From assembly GCA_937906495.1 (NCBI GenBank), contig CALCVT010000055.1, forward strand, positions 1 through 58,255: 58,255 bases of DNA, written 5' to 3'. Within the stretch, counting starts at the first letter, position 1. Each line of letters begins with the position of its first letter. The notes below the pieces were generated by a model, which saw only the letters and a program-made list of their open reading frames with translations, ran no database searches and was not told the origin of the DNA. Shown piece by piece: positions 26,167 through 35,146 of the stretch. This DNA comes from an uncultured Prevotella sp. Its GTDB lineage: Bacteria > Bacteroidota > Bacteroidia > Bacteroidales > Bacteroidaceae. Made by a program: the position numbers and the translations under genes.

Positions 26167-26196
26167 TTGTTTTTCGGATTATTATGTGTATATTTG
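26167..26196 (+). promoter_or_regulatory. Promoter of the 47-codon basic ORF
   Basis: TATATTTG at 26189-26196 with TTGT at 26167-26170, 18 nt upstream. It lies 45 nt before the ATG at 26242. Confidence 0.5.
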
Positions 26197-26241
26197 CTCA
26201 TAAACCCATTCAATAAACAACTGATTACTCCCAGCATACAC

Positions 26242-26385
26242 ATGATTACGCGTAAAAAGAACCAATCAAACCCTTTTGCATTCAAGGCTCGGGCTGAAAA
26301 AAATGGCAAGAAGCCTTCGGGAAAGCGAGTTGGAAAATCGCGTCCGGAAAAGGCTAATAATCAGCGCAATCGCATCATCCGTTAA
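26242..26385 (+). CDS. Small basic protein, 47 residues, unknown
   Basis: Short frame from ATG 26242 to a TAA at 26383. About a third of its residues are Lys or Arg (TRKKNQSNPF, KNGKKPSGKR, SRPEKANNQRNRIIR), so an RNA- or ribosome-associated role is possible; I do not recognise the family. Support for being real: a Bacteroidetes-type promoter just upstream, codon choice like its neighbours, and a small hairpin with a T-rich tail (26384-26398) right after the stop. A longer frame from 26149 would begin upstream of the promoter box. It lies beside rpsO, in opposite orientation. Confidence 0.5.
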   Translation: MITRKKNQSNPFAFKARAEKNGKKPSGKRVGKSRPEKANNQRNRIIR

Positions 26386-26446
26386 GCCCTCATGGCTTGT
26401 TTTCGGCAACCACGCCAAAAGTCGGAATCCAAATGCCCCAAACAGC

Positions 26447-26486
26447 AAATCCCCGTTACCACAACTACGTGCAGCAACGGGGATTT
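26447..26486 (-). terminator. rpsO terminator
   Basis: Perfect 11-bp stem (26447-26457 and 26476-26486), 38 nt past the rpsO stop on the minus strand. Only a short T-run follows. Confidence 0.7.
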
Positions 26487-26523
26487 GAAAAGGCTTTGTA
26501 TCGTCTGAAACTCAGTATACGTA

Positions 26524-26793
26524 TTACTTACGCAGACCGAGAGCCTTAACGATGGCACGATAGCGCTCGATGTCCTTACGCTTGAGGTAGTTGAGAAGCG
26601 CACGACGCTTACCTACCATCTTAACGAGTGAACGCTCTGTCGTATGATCCTTACGGTTTGCCTTCATGTGCTCCGTCAAGTGGGCAATACGGTAAGAAAA
26701 CAAGGCTACCTGGCTCTCAGCTGAACCGGTATCCGAATTAGACTGTCCGTACTTGCCAAAGATCTCTTTCTTCTTTTCAGAATCTAAGTACAT
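26524..26793 (-). CDS. rpsO: Ribosomal protein S15
   Basis: 89 residues, the exact usual length. MYLDSEKKKEIFGKYG, the conserved DTGSAESQVALFSYRI, LTEHMKANRKDH and the basic RRALLNYLKRKDIERY helix are all typical. S15 binds 16S rRNA helices 20-22 early in small-subunit assembly. It is transcribed alone, from a GTTG-N20-TACTTTTG promoter (26856-26887), and closed by a hairpin. In many bacteria S15 represses its own translation through its leader; the leader here (about 26794-26850) is short and no such structure is obvious. Confidence 0.97.
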   Translation of the reverse strand: MYLDSEKKKEIFGKYGQSNSDTGSAESQVALFSYRIAHLTEHMKANRKDHTTERSLVKMVGKRRALLNYLKRKDIERYRAIVKALGLRK

Positions 26794-26855
26794 TGTGTAT
26801 ATATTAGTATTGTTAGAATGGATGCTGCAACCTACGTTGTAGGCATTAGCGGCTG

Positions 26856-26887
26856 CAAAAGTACAAAGATTATATCATGTAGCCAAC
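26856..26887 (-). promoter_or_regulatory. rpsO promoter
   Basis: Minus strand: TACTTTTG (26856-26863) with GTTG (26884-26887) 20 nt upstream, within the 17-23 nt window usual for this phylum. Confidence 0.6.
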
Positions 26888-26980
26888 TGAATTTCAATAT
26901 ATTTTGCTTCAATAGTTCTAAAAAGGGCTTAATTTGTTCCATAAGGCTACTCTTCAAACTTTATTCACAACTTCTGTGCC

Positions 26981-27009
26981 TTGTTTCATGCGGAATATCG
27001 CTATATTTG
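26981..27009 (+). promoter_or_regulatory. Promoter of the nucleoside kinase gene
   Basis: TATATTTG (27002-27009) with TTGT (26981-26984) 17 nt upstream. Its place between in-frame starts at 26934 and 27033 supports the latter as the true start. Confidence 0.55.
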
Positions 27010-27032
27010 GGGCGCAAACAAATACTATAACC

Positions 27033-28697
27033 ATGAGTAAAAACATCACTATACGTTGTAAAAATACCGGCCGTACGCACCGGGTGCCTATTGGCTTCAC
27101 ACTCGAAGAAGTTTACGAGATGCTCGACCTGCAGCTACCCTATGGAGCTACGAGCGCTAAGGTAAACAATAAAGTAGAGGGCTTACACTTTATGTTTTTC
27201 AACGATAAGGATGTCGAATTTCTCGACATTACCTCGTCATCCGGCCTGCGTACATACACCCGTTCGCTATTTTTTGTTCTATATAAGGCGGTACGCGATG
27301 TGTACGGAAGCCTAGCGCGCCTGCGCATTGATACTCCCGTTTCGAATGGATACTACTGCCAACTCGATATCAAGGACGAGAATATGTCTACTGCCGTTGA
27401 ACGGCTCAAGCAGCGTATGAATGAAATTGTGAAGGAAGACTTGCCCTTCCATCGCATTACCAGCCCAACCGACGAGGCTATCCAACGTTTCCGTGCCGAC
27501 GGTCTTGAAAGCAAAGCTGAACTGCTCGAAGGACTGGGGTCACTATACACCACTTATTACACACTGGGCGATACGGCCGATTATTTCTATGGTTCGTTAC
27601 TTATCAAAACCTCCCAACTCTACCTGTTTGACCTTGAATGTTTCGGAAACGGACTACTCTTGCGTATACCTGACCCTCAAAATCCCTCGCAACTGCGCCC
27701 GATGATTGACCAACCTAAAATGTTCGAAGTGTTCCGCGAACAGCACCGCTGGAACAAGATTTTAGGAGTTACAACCATTGGAGACTTTAACAAGGCCTGC
27801 GACATGGGTCACACAAACCAACTAATCAATGTGAGTGAGGCGTTGCAGGAAAAAAAGATTTCGAGGCTTGCCGACCGTATTGCTGCCAATCCGGAATACA
27901 AGGTGATACTTATTGCCGGACCTTCGTCAAGCGGTAAAACCACCTTCTCCAAACGCCTTAGCGTACAACTTACGGCCTGTGGACTCAAACCGGTTCCTAT
28001 TTCGACCGACGACTATTTTGTGGATCGCATTCATACACCGCGCGATGAGAATGGTGAGTACGACTTTGAACACATCGAAGCCATGAACATTGAACTGCTG
28101 ACACAACAGATCAATGCACTGATTCAAGGCGAAACCATTGAGCCACCGCGCTTTAACTTCGAAACCGGACAAAGTCAGCCAAGCGGCAAAAAACTGCAAC
28201 TGGGCGAACAGGACATCTTGATTCTTGAAGGCATACATGCCCTCAACCCACAACTCACTGAAGGGGTTGACGACAAACATAAGTTCAAAATTTATGCTTC
28301 GGCACTAACTACCATTTTGCTCGACGACCACAACTACATTCCTACCACCGACAACCGCCTGCTACGACGCATTGTACGCGACTACAAATACCGCAACCGT
28401 TCGGCCCGCGAAACCATCCAGCAATGGCCTTCGGTGCGCAGAGGCGAGGAACGCTGGATTTTCCCCTATCAGGAACAGGCTGACGAAATGGTCAATACGG
28501 CACTCCTTTTTGAATTGGCTGCGCTACGCGACCAGGCGCTCCCGCTACTCGAACAGGTGCCCGAAAACACTCCCGAGTATTCCGAAGCTTACCGCTTGCG
28601 TAAGTTCCTTACTTACCTTAAGCCCATTTCGACGCGTGGACTGCCCCCAACCTCGCTTTTACGTGAATTCTTAGGAGGAAGCACCTTTAAATATTAA
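27033..28697 (+). CDS. Nucleoside kinase (uridine kinase-like, ThrRS-like N-terminus)
   Basis: 554 residues from ATG 27033. The N-terminal third resembles the TGS and second additional domains of threonyl-tRNA synthetase (GFTLEEVYEML, VEGLHFMFFNDKDVEFLDI). The C-terminal half is a phosphoribulokinase/uridine-kinase P-loop domain with GPSSSGKTTFSKRL (about 295-308) and STDDYF. This fusion is a recognised Bacteroidetes nucleoside kinase type; it probably phosphorylates uridine or cytidine, but substrate is unproven. A longer frame from 26934 begins before the promoter and is rejected. It is a single gene closed by the hairpin at 28765. Confidence 0.9.
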   Translation: MSKNITIRCKNTGRTHRVPIGFTLEEVYEMLDLQLPYGATSAKVNNKVEGLHFMFFNDKDVEFLDITSSSGLRTYTRSLFFVLYKAVRDVYGSLARLRIDTPVSNGYYCQLDIKDENMSTAVERLKQRMNEIVKEDLPFHRITSPTDEAIQRFRADGLESKAELLEGLGSLYTTYYTLGDTADYFYGSLLIKTSQLYLFDLECFGNGLLLRIPDPQNPSQLRPMIDQPKMFEVFREQHRWNKILGVTTIGDFNKACDMGHTNQLINVSEALQEKKISRLADRIAANPEYKVILIAGPSSSGKTTFSKRLSVQLTACGLKPVPISTDDYFVDRIHTPRDENGEYDFEHIEAMNIELLTQQINALIQGETIEPPRFNFETGQSQPSGKKLQLGEQDILILEGIHALNPQLTEGVDDKHKFKIYASALTTILLDDHNYIPTTDNRLLRRIVRDYKYRNRSARETIQQWPSVRRGEERWIFPYQEQADEMVNTALLFELAALRDQALPLLEQVPENTPEYSEAYRLRKFLTYLKPISTRGLPPTSLLREFLGGSTFKY

Positions 28698-28702
28698 CTT
28701 TT

Positions 28703-28718
28703 AAGCAGGTACCTGCTT
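28703..28718. other. Perfect 16-bp palindrome, AAGCAGGTACCTGCTT
   Basis: A loopless palindrome 6 nt after the kinase stop codon. It resembles in form the palindrome at 22631-22646 (AAGC...GCTT ends). It may be a protein site or a chance cruciform. Confidence 0.5.
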
Positions 28719-28764
28719 GTATCCGGCAATCACCTGCCTTACGCAAGGCCCGCCATACATATCA

Positions 28765-28810
28765 TTCAAGAGCGGATGTAGAAAAATCTACATCCGCTCT
28801 TGAATTTTTT
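28765..28810. terminator. Bidirectional terminator, nucleoside kinase / methyltransferase
   Basis: An 18-bp perfect stem (28765-28782 and 28787-28804) with an AAAA loop, followed by six T on the plus strand. It serves the kinase gene and probably also the convergent methyltransferase gene. Confidence 0.92.
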
Positions 28811-28841
28811 ACATACCTTTAAAGGAACAACTGGCTTGGCT

Positions 28842-29462
28842 CTACTTTACCCTGATCAAAGTAAGCCCGTCGCGTTCGGGCAGAATGAGTTGTTCCACAC
28901 GGGGGTCGGCAGCAACCATGTCGTTAAAATGCTTGATAGCCCGGGTCTGAACATCGTTGTCATAGGCCGGATCGATTACATGGCCGTCCCACAGGGTATT
29001 ATCAGCCAGCAAAATACTTCCGGAATGGGTATATGGCATCAGCAGTTCGTAGTACTGAGCATACTCCCGCTTATTGGCATCTATAAAGGCTGCATCTATG
29101 CTGAGTTGCATGGGTGGAAGCAATTCGAACACATTGCCTACAAACATTTCGACCTTGGCCGCGTAAGGGGCTTGCTCGAGCCACGGCCGCGTAAAACACT
29201 CCTGCTCATCGTTTACCTCAAAGGTGTATACTTTGCTTCCGGGCTCCATACCCGAAGCCATGGCCAGGGCGGAATAGCCCGAGTAAGTACCTATTTCAAC
29301 CACAGTGCGCGGGCGGTGCATTTGCATGAGCATACGCAACAACTGGCCCTGCAAATGTCCGGAGGCCATGCGCGGACGTAACAGATGCAGGTGAGTAGCC
29401 CGATAGAGTTTTTGCAGATAATCATCGGGGCGGGTTGTATGGTCTGAGATATACTGATCCAC
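28842..29462 (-). CDS. SAM-dependent O-methyltransferase (class I)
   Basis: 206 residues. VVEIGTYSGYSALAMA (about 75-90) is the SAM-binding motif I; DAAFIDANKREYAQYYE carries the metal-binding acids typical of the catechol/caffeoyl-CoA O-methyltransferase family, and LLADNTLWDG is motif III. It acts on a small hydroxylated compound in the cytosol; the acceptor is unknown. It is downstream of pyk on the same strand (158-nt gap without a gene) and may be in the aroQ-pyk transcript. Confidence 0.88.
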   Translation of the reverse strand: MDQYISDHTTRPDDYLQKLYRATHLHLLRPRMASGHLQGQLLRMLMQMHRPRTVVEIGTYSGYSALAMASGMEPGSKVYTFEVNDEQECFTRPWLEQAPYAAKVEMFVGNVFELLPPMQLSIDAAFIDANKREYAQYYELLMPYTHSGSILLADNTLWDGHVIDPAYDNDVQTRAIKHFNDMVAADPRVEQLILPERDGLTLIRVK

Positions 29463-29620
29463 GTTAATGAGTAGGTTTTAGTTTGGTTACACCAGGCGTT
29501 CAGCAAAAAGCAGTGCCCGGCTGCCGGGCTGTATAACCGGACCAACCGGACGCTGCATTTGTTGCTCTGCCTCGAACTGCCCGACAACGGGAGTAGCTCG
29601 GGATATTAAATGTTTTACAA

Positions 29621-31060
29621 TTAGTTGGGGTAAGTTTCCTCGCCCTCGCTCTCAAAAAGATTCTTTACAATGTTCATTTCCATGAACGATGTGCGCTGCT
29701 CCTTACGCTGTGAGCCAAGGTAGCATATGCGATCTTCGGGCTGAAGCATATTGTCGGAAAGGAGTTTACGCAACGCTGCCAACAAGAACTCGTGTCCGTA
29801 GCTCTTCATGGGCATATAGATGGCATACACGCCATAAGAGAGCGCCAGGTGGCGCACGGTCTTGGCCTTATAGCAAATTGCCAGAATTGTACATTCGCCT
29901 CGGAATGACGACACGTAGCGCGCTGTGCGCCCGGTATACGAGTCCATAATAATGGCACGGAGTTTCATCCGCTTGGTAGCCATAACAGCCTCTTTGGCAA
30001 AGAACTCTGTTACATCCGGATTCTTCGACAGAGGAATATCTACGCCTCCAAAGCCCTGGAAGGAATCTTTCTCGGCCTGCCAGGCCACGGTAGCCATTAC
30101 TTTTACAGCCTCAACGGGATAATCTCCATAGGCTGTCTCGCCCGAAAGCATCAGCGCATCGGCACGTGAGTATACCGCATTGGCAATATCGGTTACCTCT
30201 GTACGTGTGGGACGCGGGCTGTGAATCATGCTTTGGAGCATTTGGGTGGCCACAATTACGGGTTTGTGGGCACGAATAGCCTTGTCTACGAGTCGACGCT
30301 GAATGCCTGGAATAAATTCTTGCGGCACTTCAATACCCAAGTCGCCTCGAGCAACCATGATACCATCGGCAGCTTCAAGAATTTCGTCAATATTATCTAC
30401 ACCTTCCTGGTTCTCGATTTTGGCAATAATACGAATGTCGCTATTTTTGGCATCGAGCATTTTACGTACTTCGTAAATATCCTCTTTCGAACGTACAAAG
30501 CTGTGGGCAATAAATGCAACATCGTAATCGATGGCAAACTCAATGTTTTTGCGGTCCTTTTCGGTGAGTGCCGGCAGGTTGATACGTACACCGGGCACGT
30601 TCACACTTTTACGCGATCCGAGGGTTGCATCGTTCTCAACATGGCAAACCAATGAATTGGCATCCTTTTCGTCAACAATCAACCCGAGGCAGCCGTCGTC
30701 AATCAGGATATGTGCACCGACATTAACGTCTTTCACAAAATCGCTGTAGGTTACGGCAATAGTCTGACGGGTTGTCAATTGTTTAGGATTGCCTACAACG
30801 GTCACGATTTCGCCTTTTTTAAAATCAATCGGGCTTTCGGTAGGCGTGGTGCGCACTTCGGGTCCTTTGGTATCTACCAAAATGGCCAAATGGCTCGAAA
30901 CCTCGCGCACATTATCGATAACCCGCTTCATACCTACGGCATCTTGATGAGCCGTATTGAGGCGCACGACATTCATACCGGCATCATACAGACGCTGGAT
31001 GAGTCCTACATCGCAACGCATATCCGAAATGGTTGCTACAATCTTTGTCTTTTTGTACAT
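29621..31060 (-). CDS. pyk: Pyruvate kinase
   Basis: Transfers phosphate from phosphoenolpyruvate to ADP, last step of glycolysis. 479 residues, the normal length. The active site is clear: VRLNTAHQ region, VDTKGPEVRT, KIENQEGVDNIDEILEAADGIMVARGDLGIEVP (key parts KIEN and ARGDLG) and SGETAYGDYP. The C-terminal domain (about 345-470) has the usual allosteric-fold layout. It follows aroQ by 52 nt on the same strand, so the two are probably co-transcribed. Confidence 0.97.
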   Translation of the reverse strand: MYKKTKIVATISDMRCDVGLIQRLYDAGMNVVRLNTAHQDAVGMKRVIDNVREVSSHLAILVDTKGPEVRTTPTESPIDFKKGEIVTVVGNPKQLTTRQTIAVTYSDFVKDVNVGAHILIDDGCLGLIVDEKDANSLVCHVENDATLGSRKSVNVPGVRINLPALTEKDRKNIEFAIDYDVAFIAHSFVRSKEDIYEVRKMLDAKNSDIRIIAKIENQEGVDNIDEILEAADGIMVARGDLGIEVPQEFIPGIQRRLVDKAIRAHKPVIVATQMLQSMIHSPRPTRTEVTDIANAVYSRADALMLSGETAYGDYPVEAVKVMATVAWQAEKDSFQGFGGVDIPLSKNPDVTEFFAKEAVMATKRMKLRAIIMDSYTGRTARYVSSFRGECTILAICYKAKTVRHLALSYGVYAIYMPMKSYGHEFLLAALRKLLSDNMLQPEDRICYLGSQRKEQRTSFMEMNIVKNLFESEGEETYPN

Positions 31061-31112
31061 GTTGAGTTAAGTGTTGTAGGGTTGTACATTACAAGCAAAC
31101 CAAGCCTCCGGC

Positions 31113-31547
31113 TTACCGGCCGGAAACAAGCGCCTTCAGGGCTTCGATGGCTAAACGGTAGGAATCCATCCCAAATCCGCAAATCACTCCGGCACATGCT
31201 GCAGCAATCATGGAATGGTGTCTGAAAGATTCACGCCGATGCACATTCGATATATGCACTTCAACTACCGGTATACCCAGGGCACTGATGCAATCGGCCA
31301 GTGCAATGCTGGTATGCGTATAGGCACCGGCATTAAGGGCAATGCCTTCAATACCTTCGGCTTGAGCCTGCTGTAAACGGTCAATCAGGCATCCTTCAAT
31401 ATTACTCTGAAAGTATTGAATTGTATCGTTCGAATAATGTGTTTGCAGGTTGGCCAGGCAATTGTCCATCGTTGTTGTACCGTAGATGGCGGGTTCGCGT
31501 TTCCCCAACATATTTAAGTTGGGGCCATTCATAACCAAGAGTTTCAT
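31113..31547 (-). CDS. aroQ: 3-dehydroquinate dehydratase, type II
   Basis: Third step of the shikimate pathway. 144 residues from ATG 31547 (MKLLVMNGPN); five extra residues in the longer frame precede the typical start. PNLNMLGKREPAIYG carries the catalytic loop Arg and the Tyr; NAGAYTHTSIALADC and VEVHISNVHRRESFRHHS (catalytic His) are conserved. The type II fold is a dodecamer in relatives. It is the first gene of a run with pyk, and its promoter box (31612-31619) lies back to back with that of xerD. Confidence 0.95.
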   Translation of the reverse strand: MKLLVMNGPNLNMLGKREPAIYGTTTMDNCLANLQTHYSNDTIQYFQSNIEGCLIDRLQQAQAEGIEGIALNAGAYTHTSIALADCISALGIPVVEVHISNVHRRESFRHHSMIAAACAGVICGFGMDSYRLAIEALKALVSGR

Positions 31548-31576
31548 GTTGATAATTGCCAATGTGCTGAGTGCTA

Positions 31577-31608
31577 TTGGCCTATTCTATGATTTAATCG
31601 TAATTTTG
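31577..31608 (+). promoter_or_regulatory. xerD promoter
   Basis: TAATTTTG at 31601-31608, with TTGG at 31577-31580 20 nt upstream. It is 3 nt from the oppositely oriented box of aroQ. Confidence 0.5.
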
Positions 31609-31611
31609 CCA

Positions 31612-31619
31612 CAAAAATA
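31612..31619 (-). promoter_or_regulatory. aroQ -7 box
   Basis: Reads TATTTTTG on the minus strand, 65 nt before the aroQ ATG. The two opposed -7 boxes would compete for RNA polymerase. Confidence 0.5.
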
Positions 31620-31643
31620 CTCATTTCTTATCACATTACCACC

Positions 31644-32534
31644 TTGACTATCGACAAATATCATGCCTACTTGCTTCTTGAAAGGGGGCTTTCTGAAAAC
31701 ACGCGTCTGGCTTACGAACAAGACGTTTATAAACTTTTGCAATACCTCTCTGACGAAGGGCTTGAGGCCAGAGATGTCAAGCTCGACGATTTGCACCGAT
31801 TTGCAGCTTCGCTCTACGATTTGGGCATAGCTGCCTCATCGATTGCACGCATACTCTCGGGCGTTCGGTCATACTTTGACTTTTTGCTGAAGGAGGGGTA
31901 TATTGATTCTGACCCGACAGAACTGCTCGAATCGCCCAAAAAGCCAGAACGTCTGCCCGAAGTGTTGACAGTGGAGGAGATTGACAGGCTCGAAACAGCT
32001 ATCGACCTTTCACAACCTGAGGGGCAACGCGACCGCGCTATTATTGAAATGCTTTACAGTTGTGGTTTACGGGTGAGCGAATTGTGCTCACTATTGCTGA
32101 GCGACCTTTTTCTTGACGAGGGATTCTTGCGCATTTTGGGCAAAGGCAACAAGCAACGGCTCGTTCCCATCTCCGAAAAAGCCATTCACGAACTGAAACT
32201 TTGGTTTGCCGAACGTTGCCATATCAATACTAAACCTGGCGAGGAGGACTACGTTTTTATAAGTCACCGACGGGGTAAACATCTTTCGCGCATCACGGTG
32301 TTTCATAATTTACAGGTATATGCCGAACGCGCTGAAATTACTAAAAAAATTTCGCCCCACACGCTGCGCCACACTTTTGCAACTCATCTGCTTGAAGGAG
32401 GAGCTAACCTGCGGGCCATACAAGCTATGCTGGGGCACGAACGGATTGGTACCACGCAGCTCTATACTCACATAGACAGGAGTTTCTTGCGTAAACAAAT
32501 TGAGGAGCACTTGCCACGCAATTGCCGTAACTAG
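31644..32534 (+). CDS. xerD: Site-specific tyrosine recombinase XerD
   Basis: 296 residues. N-terminal SAM-like core-binding domain (about 1-90: YLLLERGLSENTRLAYEQD), C-terminal catalytic domain with the tyrosine-recombinase set: Arg in CGLRVSE, Lys in GKGNKQR, His-x-x-Arg in SPHTLRHTFATHL, His in GHERIGTTQLYTH, and the nucleophile Tyr there. It resolves chromosome dimers at dif with XerC and FtsK. The start is TTG; no ATG or GTG in frame fits after the promoter box, and the N-terminus matches the family. A dif site is not seen in this window. Confidence 0.92.
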   Translation: MTIDKYHAYLLLERGLSENTRLAYEQDVYKLLQYLSDEGLEARDVKLDDLHRFAASLYDLGIAASSIARILSGVRSYFDFLLKEGYIDSDPTELLESPKKPERLPEVLTVEEIDRLETAIDLSQPEGQRDRAIIEMLYSCGLRVSELCSLLLSDLFLDEGFLRILGKGNKQRLVPISEKAIHELKLWFAERCHINTKPGEEDYVFISHRRGKHLSRITVFHNLQVYAERAEITKKISPHTLRHTFATHLLEGGANLRAIQAMLGHERIGTTQLYTHIDRSFLRKQIEEHLPRNCRN

Positions 32535-32705
32535 CGGGGTAGCTAAATGTATTTCATAAACCAAGCACTCGCGTTTGTGATATATATACAAGATGCTTAC
32601 CGCTTTGAATAAACAAAGTAGAAACCTTTAAATTACCTTGAAAACTGAATCAATGAGGGTCCGGCTAGCGCAAAGCGGATTCGGCTATATCGAAAAAGAA
32701 GAAAC

Positions 32706-32767
32706 AAAACCGGGAATACCTGCTACGCTGCTGCACAAAGCAGCAAGAAGCAAGTACTCCCGGTTTT
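32706..32767 (-). terminator. metG terminator
   Basis: A 10-bp outer stem (32706-32715 and 32758-32767) with a second inner stem, followed on the minus strand by TTTTGTTT. The rest of 32535-32819 holds no gene. Confidence 0.75.
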
Positions 32768-32819
32768 AAAGTTTGTAAACTGCCCTATACAGACAGAATT
32801 TTGCAAGAAAGTTCTATGG

Positions 32820-34862
32820 TTAACCAATACGGCTGCCCGGAACTACTTGACGATCAACGCTTATTACGCTGAGCGAACCATCATAGTTTACGGCCGAAAG
32901 TATCATGCCCTGACTTTCAATGCCATTAATGGTTCGCGGAGCAAGGTTAGCTACAAAGCAAACTTGCTTACCTACAAAGTAGTCGGGTTCATAGTGCTGG
33001 GCAATGCCGCTCACGATGGTACGATTTTCCAAGCCGTCGGCTATTTCGAACTTCAAGAGCTTTTTGCTCTTCTTGACCTTTTCGCACGAAAGCACTGTGC
33101 CCACACGGAGGTCGAGTTTCTCGAATTGTTCGAAGGGGATATTCTCACTGATAGGCTCAGCCTTATAATTTGCAGCTTCGTTAGCTTTTTTCGTATCCAG
33201 AAGTTTCTGTATTTGTGCATCGACAACCTCGTCTTCAATTTTTTCAAAGAGCAATGCCGGTTCGCCAAGTTGGTGTCCGGCAGCCAAGAGGTCGGTTGCT
33301 CCAAGACGGTCCCACTCTGCTTCAGCCACACCCAACATGTCGCGCAACTTAGCCGACGAGAAGGGAAGGAAAGGTTCGAAGGCTATTGCCAGATTGGCAA
33401 CCAATTGGAGCGAAAGGTGCAAAATGGTTTTTACACGCTCAGGGTCTGTCTTCACAACCTTCCAGGGTTCAGAGTCGGCAAGGTACTTGTTGCCGATACG
33501 GGCCAGGTTCATAGCCTCCTTCTGGGCATCGCGGAAGCGGAAGTGCTCAAGCAAGCGTTCAACTTCGGCTTTCACACCCTTGAACTCTTCGATTGTGTCG
33601 AGGTCGTACTGGGTAAACTCGCCAGCAGCGGGCACTATGCCGTTATAATACTTCTTGGTAAGTTGCAGCGCACGATTCACGAAGTTTCCGTATACTGCTA
33701 CTAATTCGTTATTATTGCGTGCCTGAAAATCTTTCCACGTAAAGTTATTGTCCTTGGTCTCTGGTGCATTTGCCGTAAGCACATAGCGCAACACATCCTG
33801 CTTGCCGGGAAAATCGAGCAAGTACTGGTCGAGCCATACAGCCCAGTTGCGTGAGGTTGAAATCTTATCGTCTTCCAAATTAAGGAACTCATTGGCCGGC
33901 ACATTGTCGGGCAAAATGTACGAGCCCTCGGCCTTGAGCATGGCCGGGAAGACGATGCAGTGGAATACGATGTTGTCTTTACCTATAAAGTGAATGAGAC
34001 GGGTATCTTCGCTCTTCCACCATTTTTCCCAGTCATTGGGGAGGATTTCTTTCGTATTCGAGATGTAGCCGATGGGAGCATCAAACCATACATAGAGCAC
34101 TTTTCCCTCAGCATCCTGCACAGGTACCGGTATACCCCAGTCAAGGTCGCGGCTAACGGCACGAGGCTGCAGTCCCATGTCGAACCAGCTTTTGCATTGT
34201 CCCATTACGTTAGAGCGCCATTCGGGATGCTGCTGCGTAATCCATGGTTCGAGCCACTGCTGATGCTTGTCGAGGGGCAAATACCAGTGCTTGGTCTGGC
34301 GCAACACGGGTTTTGAACCGCTTACAGTACTTTTAGGATTAATTAGTTCGGTAGGCGAAAGTGCTGTTCCGCACTTTTCGCATTGATCTCCATAGGCACC
34401 CTCAGCATGACAGTGCGGACATTCGCCAGTGATGTAGCGGTCGGCCAGGAATGTATGTGCTTCCTCGTCATAGTATTGCTCGCTTACTTTTTCTACAAAC
34501 TCGCCTTTGTCATAGAGTTTACGGAAAAAGTCGGAAGCCGTTTGGCGATGTATATCTGAGGTGGTACGACCAAAGGCATCAAACGAGATGCCAAATCCCT
34601 CGAACGACTCGCGGATAATCTTATTGTAGCGGTCAACAACTTCTTGCGCCGTGCAACCTTCTTTACGGGCACGGATAGTTACAGGTACACCATGCTCATC
34701 GGATCCGCAAATAAAGAGTACGTCCTTCTTCTTGAGGCGGAGGTAGCGCACGTAGATGTCGGCAGGAACATATACACCGGCCAAGTGGCCAATGTGTACA
34801 CCGCCATTAGCATAAGGCAATGCTGCAGTTACCAACGTACGGGCAAATTTCTTTTCTTCCAT
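32820..34862 (-). CDS. metG: Methionyl-tRNA synthetase
   Basis: Charges tRNA-Met. 680 residues. HIGH motif in YANGGVHIGHLAGVY (about 17-31), a zinc knuckle CPHCHAEGAYGDQCEKCG (about 144-162), KMSKS-type KISTS (about 333), then an anticodon-binding helical domain and a C-terminal tRNA-binding EMAP/Trbp111-like domain (about 575-680: LDLRVGTVLSCEKV), as in the large two-domain form. The promoter at 34905-34935 is one of the best in the window and faces the typA promoter. Confidence 0.97.
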   Translation of the reverse strand: MEEKKFARTLVTAALPYANGGVHIGHLAGVYVPADIYVRYLRLKKKDVLFICGSDEHGVPVTIRARKEGCTAQEVVDRYNKIIRESFEGFGISFDAFGRTTSDIHRQTASDFFRKLYDKGEFVEKVSEQYYDEEAHTFLADRYITGECPHCHAEGAYGDQCEKCGTALSPTELINPKSTVSGSKPVLRQTKHWYLPLDKHQQWLEPWITQQHPEWRSNVMGQCKSWFDMGLQPRAVSRDLDWGIPVPVQDAEGKVLYVWFDAPIGYISNTKEILPNDWEKWWKSEDTRLIHFIGKDNIVFHCIVFPAMLKAEGSYILPDNVPANEFLNLEDDKISTSRNWAVWLDQYLLDFPGKQDVLRYVLTANAPETKDNNFTWKDFQARNNNELVAVYGNFVNRALQLTKKYYNGIVPAAGEFTQYDLDTIEEFKGVKAEVERLLEHFRFRDAQKEAMNLARIGNKYLADSEPWKVVKTDPERVKTILHLSLQLVANLAIAFEPFLPFSSAKLRDMLGVAEAEWDRLGATDLLAAGHQLGEPALLFEKIEDEVVDAQIQKLLDTKKANEAANYKAEPISENIPFEQFEKLDLRVGTVLSCEKVKKSKKLLKFEIADGLENRTIVSGIAQHYEPDYFVGKQVCFVANLAPRTINGIESQGMILSAVNYDGSLSVISVDRQVVPGSRIG

Positions 34863-34904
34863 ATATTATTTGTCTAATTTATATAGTCGCGTGCTAACAA
34901 ACTG

Positions 34905-34935
34905 CAAAGATAGTGCATTCCTTAGGCCTTACAAA
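34905..34935 (-). promoter_or_regulatory. metG promoter
   Basis: Minus strand: TTTG (34932-34935), 19 nt, TATCTTTG (34905-34912), a full match to the Bacteroidetes consensus. Confidence 0.75.
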
Positions 34936-35115
34936 ACTACAGCTGCAATTTTCACACTTTTATCGGGCTGTGTCTTTACTCGCAATGCCTGCTTTAAATG
35001 AAGCAGAAGATTGTGCAAGGGCATATTCCCGCTTCAGAACAACAAACTCATACCCGCTAACCACAACACCTACACTGACACAAGCCTGAAGGGGGCAGAA
35101 AAAAAATGTTTTTGC

Positions 35116-35146
35116 TTTGTCCTTCACGCTCCTTGCACTAACTTTG
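35116..35146 (+). promoter_or_regulatory. typA promoter
   Basis: TTTG (35116-35119), 19 nt, TAACTTTG (35139-35146), the full consensus. Confidence 0.75.

Noticed and set aside
26934..27032. Upstream start for the nucleoside kinase
   Set aside because: It would lie before the promoter box at 27002, and the extra 33 residues do not resemble the family.
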